Assembly (NCBI RefSeq): GCF_013602415.1
Contig: NZ_WPAG02000002.1
Location: 1,240,001-1,304,000, forward strand
Direction of reading: 5' to 3'
From: Rhodococcus sp. B50
Lineage (GTDB): Bacteria; Actinomycetota; Actinomycetes; Mycobacteriales; Mycobacteriaceae
Length of the DNA stretch: 64,000 nt
The notes beneath the pieces were generated by a model. That model was not told the origin of the DNA and did no database searches. It worked only from the letters and a program-made list of their open reading frames with translations. Each line of letters opens with the position of its first letter. Position 1 is the stretch's first letter. Positions 7,351-16,111 of this stretch are shown piece by piece. A program made the position numbers and the translations under genes.

Positions 7351-8430
7351 CTAACAGCGGACCGAATACAGTGCGGGGGAAAGCGCATCGTGATCCACGG
7401 CAGCTGTACTCAAACGATGGAGCAAAATCTCGATGAGGCGTGGCTCCACCTTGACCGTGATTCCCCATAGATAAAGACCACGCACGATTCCCCGACCGAG
7501 CGCGCGCCAAGCCGCGTCTGCTGTCGGAGGTTCGACCCCGTACGAGGCGAGGCAACCGAGGTAGTGCGCGAGAAGATCGCGTTCGGTTCGTCGTCGATCG
7601 TCGACGGTCAGTGCAGTAGCGATGTGGGTTCCTACGTCCATGTACCACATGCCACGCTGAACGAGCTGCCAATCGACCAGACTCGGGCGTCGCCGGCCGT
7701 CGAGATAGATGTTCCCCACATGCGCATCACCATGGATCACGCACCACTGCGCCGATGAGTGCTCGGCCGCGAGGGCGCCCACCAGGCCTTGATAGGCCTT
7801 TACCAGACGAGGTGCATCCCGCAGGTCGTCAGGCACTCGCCGTCCGTTCGGGCCGTGAAAATTCCGGTGAATTCGCGCAGTGATCTCCTCGACCCCGAAG
7901 GCGCGAAGCGCCCCGGTCAGGCGCGGCGACAACCATTGCTGCCTTTCCCAGCGTGCGTTGCCCCACGTAGCCGCATGAAGCCGTGCAAATTGTTCGAGGC
8001 TCTCCGCGACTTGATCTGGCGTGAAAGAACTTCCGGCATCGAGGAACGTGCCGCCCTGAGCCACGATGTCCTCGGTGATCACCACGCCGTGACGGGTATG
8101 TTCATCGAAATCGGCGTACAAGCTCCAGAGCGTTCGAACCTTGATCTGCGAGGCTAGGTCGCGGTAGAAGCAGGCTTCCGGTTCACCGGCGGCGCGGGTT
8201 TCCCGGCCCTGCTCGTTGAAATAGCCTTTGACGCAGAGGTGCGGTGACATACCTGGGGGGATGCCTCCGGCGCATTCGATCGTGAAGCGGGCGTTGGTGG
8301 ACACCCGATCCACGATCGGACCGGGGGCGACTCGCTGCACTTCGATCCCCGGATATCGAGGTTGAAGTGCCGCCGTGAGCCATTGCGGTGACAACGCCTC
8401 ATCCAGGGTGTCCGGCACGACCGTCGTCAT
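7351..8430 (-). CDS. APH/EcKinase-family small-molecule phosphotransferase
   Basis: A 359-residue kinase-fold protein. The catalytic loop is HGDAHVGN at 233-240 with Asp235, and the metal-binding Asp253 is in LVDWQ, as in aminoglycoside phosphotransferases and ecdysteroid-kinase-like proteins. Such genes are frequent in steroid and terpenoid degradation clusters of actinobacteria, where their substrates are mostly unknown. ATG 8430 was chosen because homology-like sequence begins there; the 114 residues upstream to 8772 are low-complexity and cover the promoter. The presence of VIHGDAHVGN argues for an active enzyme, not a structural relic. Confidence 0.82.
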   Translation of the reverse strand: MTTVVPDTLDEALSPQWLTAALQPRYPGIEVQRVAPGPIVDRVSTNARFTIECAGGIPPGMSPHLCVKGYFNEQGRETRAAGEPEACFYRDLASQIKVRTLWSLYADFDEHTRHGVVITEDIVAQGGTFLDAGSSFTPDQVAESLEQFARLHAATWGNARWERQQWLSPRLTGALRAFGVEEITARIHRNFHGPNGRRVPDDLRDAPRLVKAYQGLVGALAAEHSSAQWCVIHGDAHVGNIYLDGRRRPSLVDWQLVQRGMWYMDVGTHIATALTVDDRRRTERDLLAHYLGCLASYGVEPPTADAAWRALGRGIVRGLYLWGITVKVEPRLIEILLHRLSTAAVDHDALSPALYSVRC

Positions 8431-8965
8431 GAGAGGTCCACCTGTCCCGAAGTGCGCGTTGGGACGCCTCCCCGAGCATGCCTCGAGCATCTCCGCCCAT
8501 ATGACCTGGAAGAAGTAGAATGACGTTTCGACATAGTGAGAATGTACTACTGATATGACGAGATTCACACTCTTGTTCGCATCTTTTTGTTCGCACCGCG
8601 CGCGGCACAGAAGAACCAAGCGCAGCACACGGTGCCGTTGTCGAAGATCCCGATAGCATCCGGACCCGAGGGACGTGTGCAGTCCCGGCAACACTTTCCG
8701 AGTTTCTGAACCGCAAGTTCTCAACGTCGTGCCAGGTGTGATTCTCACGAACTTGTCGAAAATCCTCAGCACTGGTCACTTTCGCGTGAGCGGGAGGGCC
8801 GGACGCAGGGGCATGGCGTGGATACCGTCAGCCCACGCGGATGCCGTGGTCCGCGAGGAACTCGCGGGCACGCCCAACCGACCGAACGCACCCTTACCCT
8901 CGATCGCCAGGTCAGCCGGTTGACGACCGACACCGCCACCGGTTCGGCCTGCGCCCGGCGCTGCT
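8431..8965. other. Gene-free interval upstream of the kinase gene
   Basis: No coding sequence is recognised. Around 8511-8560 the DNA is unusually AT-rich for this window. It contains GTAGAA and GAGAATGTAC elements related to the motif before the acyl-CoA synthetase, so this is the probable promoter of the kinase-cupin unit. The rest looks like decayed sequence next to the pseudogene that follows. Confidence 0.45.
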
Positions 8966-9401
8966 TCAATGCCCTCGATATGCCGGCCACGCGTGCAGCA
9001 ACATCGGATGTGGCCGGCTCGGTCTGCGCGGCGGCGGGCTCTGCCCGTCGTCGTCGGCCCACTGGCGCCCGTACTGGTCCGGAATGGTGCCCCAACCCCA
9101 ATACGGCACAGGGACCTCGGGGCGGATACCCACTACCTCGAGGGGGTCGACCTTGTCACCGCCGATCACACAGCGGTGGGTCCAGCCAGCGCCAAGGTCG
9201 AAGGTGAACTGGAACTGCGCCCCGGGCCCCAGCAGTCTTGTATGCACATCTGCTCGGAACACCGGACCACCGATCTCTATTCGTCGACGAACCCGCCGGC
9301 CTGCCCGTAGTGATCTGGAGCGCGGATTCATTATCCTGCGCGACAACGGAAACCGTAGCGGCGAAGAGAACGCCCAGAACCTCGCTGCGCGATGAACTCA
9401 T
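8966..9401 (-). pseudogene. Frameshifted pRiA4b ORF-3-like protein
   Basis: Read on the minus strand, one frame from 9401 gives VVAQDNESALQITTGRPAG and then loses sense near 9300. A second frame picks up at about 9290 with IGGPVFRADVHTRLLGPG, QFTFDLGAGWTHRCVIG and PYWGWGTIPDQYGRQWADDDG. The FDLGxGWTH segment and the tryptophan-rich IPDQYGRxW segment are typical of the pRiA4b ORF-3-like family. Joining the frames needs a small indel around 9280-9295, where a third frame reads GFVDE and then an in-frame TAG. The gene is therefore probably inactive. A shorter product starting inside the second frame cannot be excluded. Confidence 0.5.
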
Positions 9402-9461
9402 CGAGCGTGAGCGGCACTCCGGTCACGTCGCTATCAGACGGCAGCGACGAGTCCCCCGGTG

Positions 9462-10025
9462 TCATTCCACTTCGGTCATTGCCAGCAGTTCCGCTCGCGC
9501 CAGCGCCAGGTCCTCATCGGTGAGATAGGGACTCGAACGCGCCACCGCCAGTCCTTCCGCGGCGTGCTGGATGACCAACGCACGCGCATACTCCACACCA
9601 TCGGCTACAAGGGCGGCTTTCAGGTTCTCGGCGTCGCGTGCATACAGCTCGTCGAGACCGGACACGTTTCCCAGGGCAGCGCTGAGACCGGCCGGATCGA
9701 GAACGGTGGCGAGATACTGACTGTCACCGGTCAACGCACGGATATAACCACGCAGCAACTTGCCCGGCCGGTTCTCCGACAGATCGACATGGGCGTGAAT
9801 CTCGGCCCACATGCGTTCGATGCTGTGCTCGACCACCGCGTAGAGCAGAGCCTCCCGCGTCGGAAAGTGATGCCGCAGTCCTCCCTGGGTCACTCCCGCT
9901 GCCTTCGCGATGGCGGCGAGGCTGGCCTTGGAACCGTGTTCGGCGAACATCTGCTCTGCTGCGTCGAGGATCGCCCGGCGGGTGCGTTCCTTGTCCCGAG
10001 TAACGATCTGATCAGTGCGCTCCAT
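9462..10025 (-). CDS. TetR-family repressor of the adjacent efflux pump (LfrR-like)
   Basis: A 187-residue TetR regulator. The helix-turn-helix is in residues 15-60 (ERTRRAILDAAEQMFAEHG, then IAKAAGVTQGGLRHHFPTREALL), and the rest is a helical ligand domain. ATG 10025 overlaps the end of the transporter gene by 14 bases, so regulator and pump share one transcript. It likely binds the 20-base palindrome at 11552-11571 and is released by pump substrates, as with LfrR of Mycobacterium smegmatis. The assignment to this pump rests on gene linkage. Confidence 0.9.
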   Translation of the reverse strand: MERTDQIVTRDKERTRRAILDAAEQMFAEHGSKASLAAIAKAAGVTQGGLRHHFPTREALLYAVVEHSIERMWAEIHAHVDLSENRPGKLLRGYIRALTGDSQYLATVLDPAGLSAALGNVSGLDELYARDAENLKAALVADGVEYARALVIQHAAEGLAVARSSPYLTDEDLALARAELLAMTEVE

Positions 10026-11538
10026 GAGTCCCCACTGTGGCACCTGTCGGTGACGGGATCACCTTCCAGGCCACCACCGCCGAGACCACGAGGATCGCCG
10101 CGGCGATGAAGGAGGTGGTCTGCACTGCGGTGGCGAACGCGGACCGGGCGTGGTCGACCACCACCGGATCGGTGACGGTCTCTGCGGTGACCGCCAGCGA
10201 AGCCTGTGCTGCTGCCGCGTCGGCCGGGTCGGTGCCGGGCGGCAGATCCAGATGCGACCGGTACATCGCCAGGTGGATCGAGCCGAGGACCGCGATGCCC
10301 AGAGCCACACCGAGTTCGTAGGCGGTCTCGGCGATCGCCGAGGCGGCACCGGCACGCTGCTTCGGCACCGCGGAGACCACCGCATCGGTCGACAGGGTCA
10401 TCGCCACCGCCGTCCCCAGACCGATCACGACCAGCGCGAGACCGAGCCCCCAATAGGCGGACTGGAAGGTGCTCAGCCCGATCCCGGTCAGACCGATCGC
10501 CCCGACCGCCAGACCGAGACCGATCGCGCGGCCGGCACCGAGCCGGGTCGCCAGCACACCGACGAAGACGATCACCAGCATCGAGGCCAGAGTCGTCGGC
10601 AGTTCGGCCAGCCCGGCCTGCAACGGTCCGTACCCGCGCACGAGCTGCAGATACTGCGAGAAGAAGTACAGCAATCCCACGAAGGCGAAGATGGCCAAAC
10701 CGTTGGCGAGCACCGCACCGGAGAACGCCGGCACCCGGAACAGCGTGATGTCGAGCAGCGGATGGGTCAGCCGGAGCTGGCGGCGGACGAAGATCGCACC
10801 GGCGATCAGACCGAACAGCGCGAAGACCGGGACACCGGCGTCCCAGCCGCTGCCGACCCAGTGCTTGACGGCATACACCAGCGGGACGATCGCCAGGATC
10901 GACAGCAACGACGACCACAGGTCGATGCTCGCCGAGGTATCACCGCGGGATTCGGGGATCAGGACCGGACCGGCGAGCAGGACCAGCACCATGATGGGCA
11001 GATTGATCAGGAACACCGAACCCCACCAGAAGTTCTCGAGCAGCACACCACCGACGACCGGGCCGACGGCGGCGCCGGCCATCGCGCCGGTCGACCAGAT
11101 CGCGATCGCGGTGGTGCGTTGTTTCGCATCGGCGAACATCGCCCGCACGATCGACAACGTCGACGGCATCAGGGTCGCCCCGGCGATGCCGAGCAACGCG
11201 CGAGCAGCGATGAGGATTTCGGGGTTCGGCGCGAAGGCCGCGATCGCCGAGGCGACACCGAACGCGGCGGAACCGAGCAGCAGCAGACGCTTGCGGCCGA
11301 TGCGGTCGGCGACATTGCCCATCGTGATGAGCAACCCCGCCAAGACGAACGAGTAGATGTCCCCGATCCACAACAACTGTGTCGCGCTCGGTGCGATGTC
11401 CGCGGTCAGCGACGGAACCGCCAGATACAACACGGTGCCGTCGACGGCGAGCAGCGTCACCACGAGCACCAGCACGGCCAGCGCGGACCATTCCCGGCGC
11501 CCGGCGCGCGGCGTGGCGGATTGGGCTTCTTGGTTCAC
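10012..11538 (-). CDS. DHA2-family MFS drug efflux transporter (LfrA/SmvA-like)
   Basis: A 508-residue inner-membrane proton antiporter with about 14 hydrophobic segments, the DHA2 number. Motif D1 appears as LLAVDGTVLYLAVPSL in helix 1, motif A as GNVADRIGRKRLL between helices 2 and 3, and motif C as GAAVGPVVGGVLLE in helix 5. Length and layout match LfrA, SmvA and QacA, which export cationic dyes, quaternary ammonium compounds and fluoroquinolones. The start is GTG 11538. The 20-base palindrome ends 14 bases before it, well placed to block transcription. Substrates are inferred from the family. Confidence 0.9.
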   Translation of the reverse strand: MNQEAQSATPRAGRREWSALAVLVLVVTLLAVDGTVLYLAVPSLTADIAPSATQLLWIGDIYSFVLAGLLITMGNVADRIGRKRLLLLGSAAFGVASAIAAFAPNPEILIAARALLGIAGATLMPSTLSIVRAMFADAKQRTTAIAIWSTGAMAGAAVGPVVGGVLLENFWWGSVFLINLPIMVLVLLAGPVLIPESRGDTSASIDLWSSLLSILAIVPLVYAVKHWVGSGWDAGVPVFALFGLIAGAIFVRRQLRLTHPLLDITLFRVPAFSGAVLANGLAIFAFVGLLYFFSQYLQLVRGYGPLQAGLAELPTTLASMLVIVFVGVLATRLGAGRAIGLGLAVGAIGLTGIGLSTFQSAYWGLGLALVVIGLGTAVAMTLSTDAVVSAVPKQRAGAASAIAETAYELGVALGIAVLGSIHLAMYRSHLDLPPGTDPADAAAAQASLAVTAETVTDPVVVDHARSAFATAVQTTSFIAAAILVVSAVVAWKVIPSPTGATVGTHGAH

Positions 11539-11551
11539 GGCTCACAACATT

Positions 11552-11571
11552 AACAACTCATTTGAGTTGTT
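11552..11571. promoter_or_regulatory. 20-base palindromic operator of the efflux operon
   Basis: The sequence AACAACTCATTTGAGTTGTT is a perfect inverted repeat with nine-base arms around a two-base centre. It lies 14 bases upstream of the GTG start of the efflux gene. This is the expected place and form for the site of the TetR protein encoded at the end of the same operon. Confidence 0.7.
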
Positions 11572-12013
11572 GTACAGTTCAACCGAGTGGCCTGTTGCGC
11601 GTCCGATAAGCGTCCCGCATGGGAGGCCGCAGTAGGTGCCGCCGGCCTCGTGCGAGTGGGCGCCGGCCGCTGACCGACTCAGGTCCGGGGTCATGACGTG
11701 CGGGACCAGGTTGCCGTACCACCGGCGGTCCGGCCCCGACACATGCCACAGAATCGGTACATTGCCTGCGGCCAGAATTCGACTTCATCGGAGTTCGCGA
11801 TGAGCACTGCGATGCTCGACGTGGCCTCGATCGAACATGGACCCGTGCACTCGCTGCCCAGTGCTCTGCGTTCCACGTCACACCCGACTCCCCCAGTGTT
11901 CACCCGGTGTCCCAATTCCGGTACAGCAGTCTCGTAATTTCACGTCACCTTCGGACGTTCCAATACTCGCGTTCTCGCAACCTCCACGGACGTCACCACG
12001 TGAAAGGGACACC
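11572..12013. other. Interval between efflux operon and phosphonate-type transporter
   Basis: No known gene is recognised. On the minus strand the frame ending at 11542 has strongly G/C third positions from about 11790 to 11590 and would encode a peptide with RWYGNLVPHVMTPDL and HEAGGTYCGLPCG. It has no Shine-Dalgarno signal and runs through the palindromic operator before its stop, so it may be a truncated gene remnant. The plus-strand part before 12014 must hold the promoter of the transporter operon. Confidence 0.35.
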
Positions 12014-12928
12014 ATGTCTCGCAACACCCCACCCTTGTTCGCGGTACTGGGCGCCGGCGCCCTCGTCGTCGCGCTGACCGGCTGCTCGTCGGACAACGCA
12101 GGCGCCGAGGACTCCGCCCCCGCAAGCGGCCCCATCACCATCGCCACCACTCCGATCGGTGACGATCCGACCGCGGCGAACCCTGTCGAAGTACTCGCCG
12201 ACAAGCTCGAAGCCGAGACCGGCCGCACCATCGAGATTCGCGACGTGCCGGACTATCTCAGCGTGGTCGAAGCGATCCGGTCCGACCATGTCGACTTCGG
12301 CATCATGAGCGGTTTCCCCTCGGCACTCGCCGTGAACACCGGAGAAGTGGATGCGCTCCTCGCTTGGAAAGGCAGCGACGAGCCGGTGTCGACGTGTGTT
12401 GTGCTCGACGACTCGCCGATTCGTAACCTCACCGATCTGCGTGACAAAACCGTCGCCTTTGCCGACCAGGCATCGAGCTCCGGCTATTTCATGCCCGTCT
12501 ACATGCTCCACGAGGCGGGGCTCGAGCGGGATGACGACTACGAGGCGATCTTCGCCGGCGGGCATGAGGGCAGCTTCGCCGCTCTCGAGCAAGGTCAGGT
12601 CGACGCCGCCTGCACCGCGGTCATGCTCACCGAGCTCGGTGAGCCGATGTTCCCGTTCGCCGACGGTGAGTGGCGCGGGGTCGGTCAGAGCCCGTCGATG
12701 CCGATCCAAGGAACAGTGCTGGCCCGCCAGTCACTCGACGACGAGACACGCGCACAACTGCAGCGCGCACTGCCCAAGGTGTTCTCCGAGGACAACGCCG
12801 AGGCACTCGGCGCGTACTCCGGCTTCATCGGCCTCGAGGCGATCGTCGATCCGAGCGCCTCGGAATTCCAGTCCTTCATCGATATCGCTGCGGTCGCCGG
12901 CGTCGAACTGTCGGACCTCGAGGGATGA
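12014..12928 (+). CDS. phnD: Phosphonate/phosphite-type ABC transporter substrate-binding lipoprotein
   Basis: A 304-residue exported lipoprotein with lipobox LTGC (Cys24). The mature part is a PhnD-type periplasmic-binding fold: ITIATTPIGDDPTAANPVEVLADKLEAE at the start, then DHVDFGIMSGFPSALA, and a VAFADQASSSGYFMPVYML hinge segment where PhnD proteins bind the oxyanion with Ser/Thr side chains. Its stop overlaps the ATPase start (ATGA). The family handles phosphonates, phosphite or hypophosphite, and some members bind phosphate esters, so the ligand is open. GAAAGGGAC precedes the ATG. Confidence 0.85.
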   Translation: MSRNTPPLFAVLGAGALVVALTGCSSDNAGAEDSAPASGPITIATTPIGDDPTAANPVEVLADKLEAETGRTIEIRDVPDYLSVVEAIRSDHVDFGIMSGFPSALAVNTGEVDALLAWKGSDEPVSTCVVLDDSPIRNLTDLRDKTVAFADQASSSGYFMPVYMLHEAGLERDDDYEAIFAGGHEGSFAALEQGQVDAACTAVMLTELGEPMFPFADGEWRGVGQSPSMPIQGTVLARQSLDDETRAQLQRALPKVFSEDNAEALGAYSGFIGLEAIVDPSASEFQSFIDIAAVAGVELSDLEG

Positions 12929-13743
12929 CCGCCGTGAGCATCCCGGCGCCGAGTGCGGTGCCGGCCATCGAAAACCCCACCTCACCCGTCGTCACCGTGC
13001 GGAAGTTGCGGGTGGACTACGGTGACCACACCGTGCTCGCAGGTGTCGACCTCGACCTGTACGCCGGCGAGACGGTGGCATTGCTCGGTGCATCCGGGTC
13101 GGGTAAGTCGACACTGATGAAGAGCCTGACCGGGTTCGCCCCCATCACCGGTGGCAGCGTGCACGTCGCCGGACGCGATGTGACCGCCCTCCGCACCCGC
13201 GAACAACGTCAGTTGCGCGCCCAGGTCGGTCAGGTATTCCAGCAGTTCAACCTGATTCCGCGTCTGAGCGTGCTCACCAATGTCCTCACCGGGGGGCTGC
13301 ACACCGCCGGACCGATCAACTCCATCGGCGGATTCTCCAGCGATCAGCGCCAACTCGCCATGCACTACCTCGACCGGGTGGGCATCGCTCACAAGGCGAA
13401 AGATCAGGCCCGATCGCTCAGCGGTGGTCAGCAGCAACGCGTCGCGATAGCACGCGCGCTCATGCAACAGCCGCATATCGTCCTTGCGGACGAACCTGTC
13501 GCCTCACTCGACCCCAAGCTCGCCCACTCGGTGCTCGAACTTCTGCGTGACATCGCAACCGAGTACAAGATCCCGGTGCTGGTCAGTCTGCACGTGCTCC
13601 CACTTGCGTTACGGCACAGCGACCGCATCGTAGGTCTTCGGCAGGGTCGGATGCCGATCTCCGCATCCACGTCCGAACTCGACTCCGAGCGACTTCTCGC
13701 ACTCTACGAACACGAGGACCCTCGTCATGACGATCTCACGTGA
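12925..13743 (+). CDS. phnC: Phosphonate-type ABC transporter ATPase
   Basis: A 272-residue ATP-binding subunit on the inner face of the membrane. Walker A is GASGSGKST at 55-63, the Q-loop VFQQFNL lies near 105-110, the signature LSGGQ is at 165-169, and Walker B is IVLADE at 185-190. The H-loop is SLHVLPLALRHSDRIVGL. The insert HTAGPINSIGGFSSDQRQLA is characteristic of PhnC. Its start lies within the phnD stop and its end overlaps the permease gene by 17 bases, so the three subunits are translationally coupled. Confidence 0.9.
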   Translation: MTAVSIPAPSAVPAIENPTSPVVTVRKLRVDYGDHTVLAGVDLDLYAGETVALLGASGSGKSTLMKSLTGFAPITGGSVHVAGRDVTALRTREQRQLRAQVGQVFQQFNLIPRLSVLTNVLTGGLHTAGPINSIGGFSSDQRQLAMHYLDRVGIAHKAKDQARSLSGGQQQRVAIARALMQQPHIVLADEPVASLDPKLAHSVLELLRDIATEYKIPVLVSLHVLPLALRHSDRIVGLRQGRMPISASTSELDSERLLALYEHEDPRHDDLT

Positions 13744-14581
13744 ATCCTCGAAGACGGAGGTGAATTCCGTGGTCGGTCCAACCATGCTCGATCCCGCCGA
13801 ACGTGCCCTCCTCGAGAGGGCGTTCTCCGTTCCACGAGGCAGGTTCGTCGCCGGTATTCCTCTCGCGCTGCTCGTGCTCGCGTGGTCATCGGCCGGAGCC
13901 GACTTCGACTTCGCGAAGCTCTCCGACGGCGCAGTCAACATGGGCGAGTTCCTCTCTCGCCTGTTCCCACCGGACTTCTCGAAGTTCGGCACCATCGTCG
14001 AACTGCTCATCGAGACCCTGCAGATGGCCATTGTGGGAACGGTGCTCGGTGGGGTGCTGTCGCTGTTGGTCGCCTTCGCGGCATCGTCGAACATCGCTCC
14101 CAGATGGCTGTACTACACAGCACGCTGGACGATGAACATCATCCGCTCGGTTCCTGATCTGGTATTTGCTCTGATGTTCGTCTCCGCAGTCGGCCTCGGA
14201 CCGTTCGCCGGCATCCTTGCGATGACACTCGGCTCGATCGGCTCGATCGGCAAGATCTATGCCGAGGCGATGGAGGCGGTCGACCGCGGTCCGGTCGTCG
14301 CCATGGAAGCAGTGGGCGCGTCACAGCGTCAAGTCGTCACCTACGGCATCCTGCCGCAGGCGGCACCCAATCTCGTGTCCTACACCCTGCTGTTGTTCGA
14401 GGGCAACGTGCGTGGGGCAACGATTCTCGGACTCGTCGGCGCCGGTGGTATCGGACTCGAACTCACCACCGCGATGAAGATGTACGACTACGGACATCTC
14501 AGCGCCATCATCATCTGCATCGTCACGCTCGTGACGGCCATCGACCAGGGCAGTGCCCTCATCCGAAGGAAGATCACATGA
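13727..14581 (+). CDS. phnE: Phosphonate-type ABC transporter permease
   Basis: A 284-residue integral membrane subunit with about six helices. The PhnE features IIRSVPDLVFALMFVSAVGLGPFAG and the cytoplasmic EAA loop AMEAVDRGPVVAMEAVGASQRQ followed by ILPQAAPN are clear, as is the late GATILGLVGAGGIGLEL segment. ATG 13727 is chosen because it is the first in frame. It overlaps the ATPase gene by 17 bases and the phosphatase gene by four. A single permease suggests a homodimer. Confidence 0.9.
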   Translation: MTISRESSKTEVNSVVGPTMLDPAERALLERAFSVPRGRFVAGIPLALLVLAWSSAGADFDFAKLSDGAVNMGEFLSRLFPPDFSKFGTIVELLIETLQMAIVGTVLGGVLSLLVAFAASSNIAPRWLYYTARWTMNIIRSVPDLVFALMFVSAVGLGPFAGILAMTLGSIGSIGKIYAEAMEAVDRGPVVAMEAVGASQRQVVTYGILPQAAPNLVSYTLLLFEGNVRGATILGLVGAGGIGLELTTAMKMYDYGHLSAIIICIVTLVTAIDQGSALIRRKIT

Positions 14582-15363
14582 CAACCGCCCCCGCCATCAC
14601 CATGGGACGTGACATCACCCTCAGCGCGCCGGTGAACCTGCGGCACCTCAGCGGAATCCCGATCATCGGCGGCGTCCTGCACCCGGGCCTCGCGATCCGG
14701 GCCGACGACCTGTCCACCTGCACCGAGGAATACGCCGCCACCCTCGTAGCAGACGGACTCACAGACGTGATCGACCTTCGCTCCAGCACCGAGGTCGCGC
14801 ATACCGGACGTGGGCCGCTCGCAGAGCATTCCATCGCCTACCACCACTTACCCTTGCTGACGAATATCAACCGGAGCGGCGGCACCGCCGGACCGGTCCC
14901 CACCTCTCGTGCCGAGTTCGGCGACATGTACGCCAGCATGATGGAAAAGGCTGCGGCACATATTGTCACGGCACTGAACATTATCGCCTTCGCACCTGGC
15001 ACTACTGCCTTCCACTGCGCAGCGGGGGCCGATCGGACCGGTGTTCTCGCCGCCTCGCTGCTGCTCGCGCTCGGTGCCGACGACGACGCGATCATCGCGG
15101 ACTACTGCGTCACGGGCACCAACATCGACGCCGTCCACACACGCATGAACCCCGTCATGGGAACCCTCATGGCACAAATGGGATTCGACCTCGACGAGGA
15201 AGCCTTTCGGCAGGACGACACCCCATGGGACCGTCCGATGCGCCACACCCTCGCGCTGCTGCGTGAACGTCACGGCGATGCGCTCGCACCGTTGCGAGCC
15301 GCCGGACTCACCGACGTCACCGTGGCACGGTTGCGCAGGCGCGCTCTGGGTGGACAGCCATGA
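14578..15363 (+). CDS. Tyrosine-phosphatase-fold (Y_phosphatase3-type) phosphatase
   Basis: A 261-residue cysteine phosphatase. The P-loop HCAAGADRTG has nucleophile Cys147 and Arg153 (C-x5-R) with an Asp at 152, the AGADRTG form seen in MptpB-like enzymes. DLRSSTEV at about 66-73 is the second family motif. No signal peptide is seen, so it should be cytosolic. Its start lies in the permease stop and its own stop overlaps a TetR gene. Because it is translated with an uptake system for phosphorus compounds and no C-P lyase is present, it may hydrolyse an imported phosphate ester. A role as protein phosphatase is the alternative. Confidence 0.85.
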   Translation: MTTAPAITMGRDITLSAPVNLRHLSGIPIIGGVLHPGLAIRADDLSTCTEEYAATLVADGLTDVIDLRSSTEVAHTGRGPLAEHSIAYHHLPLLTNINRSGGTAGPVPTSRAEFGDMYASMMEKAAAHIVTALNIIAFAPGTTAFHCAAGADRTGVLAASLLLALGADDDAIIADYCVTGTNIDAVHTRMNPVMGTLMAQMGFDLDEEAFRQDDTPWDRPMRHTLALLRERHGDALAPLRAAGLTDVTVARLRRRALGGQP

Positions 15364-16016
15364 CCGCTCCTGCATGCGCCAGACCTATCACGCGAGGACC
15401 GGGGCGACCCCGAAACGATCACATCGACCGTCGGATCCTCGACGCGACCCTGGCACTGATCGACGAGAACGAGACCCCGACCGTCGCCCGAATCGTCGCG
15501 CGTAGTGGTGTCAGTCGTGCTGCTCTGTACCGGCGGTGGCCGTCCATCACCACTTTGATCGCCACCGCCGTCGACACCGGACGCGAACAACCGGAGGCGA
15601 TTACGGCCGACGGTGATCTCCGCGAAGTCCTCCTCGAGGTTTTTCTCAGCTCCGCGGACGGCCGGGTCGAATACCCGGAAGCGCGGTTCCGCCGGCGCAT
15701 CCGGATGGCGATGGAGGACAGGCAACTTCAACGTGTGTATTGGGATTCGCACGTGTCGCGGCGGCGAGTTCCAGTGGAGAATCTTCTGCGCACCGGAATC
15801 GAGCGTGGTCTGTTGCGCACCGACCTCGACATCGAAGCGTGCTTCGACCTGCTCGCCGGCGTGTTCTACTACCAACTCGTCGTTCGCGGTGTCCCGTTCG
15901 AAGAAGACGGAGCCCGTGCGCGCTGTCGAAGCGCTCTGGAAGTCGCGTGGCGCGGAATGTCGACGTGCCCGACAGATCCTGGATCCGATCGGCTCACCGA
16001 CCATTCCTCCCAGTAG
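15360..16016 (+). CDS. TetR-family regulator
   Basis: A 218-residue regulator that closes the transporter operon. The DNA-binding domain is in residues 15-65 (RGPGRPRNDHIDRRILDATLALIDE, then IVARSGVSRAALYRRWPSITTLI), followed by a TetR_C-like helical domain with YYQLVVRGVPF. The ATG lies inside the phosphatase stop. It probably senses a ligand carried by the transporter and controls the phnDCE unit, but no clear palindrome was identified upstream of phnD. The last 15 residues are probably disordered. Confidence 0.88.
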   Translation: MTAPACARPITRGPGRPRNDHIDRRILDATLALIDENETPTVARIVARSGVSRAALYRRWPSITTLIATAVDTGREQPEAITADGDLREVLLEVFLSSADGRVEYPEARFRRRIRMAMEDRQLQRVYWDSHVSRRRVPVENLLRTGIERGLLRTDLDIEACFDLLAGVFYYQLVVRGVPFEEDGARARCRSALEVAWRGMSTCPTDPGSDRLTDHSSQ

Positions 16017-16111
16017 AACCCGATCCCCCGCGTCGGTCGTCGGGACATGTTCGTTGCGCGGAGTGCGACGGGATGACGGTGTGCCGGCCGTGCGCTACCG
16101 TCGCCGGCCGA

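Noticed and set aside
10150..11553. A 467-residue plus-strand frame rich in Arg, Asp, Gln and Gly
   Set aside because: It is the antisense shadow of the DHA2 transporter; the composition is an artefact of hydrophobic codons read backwards.
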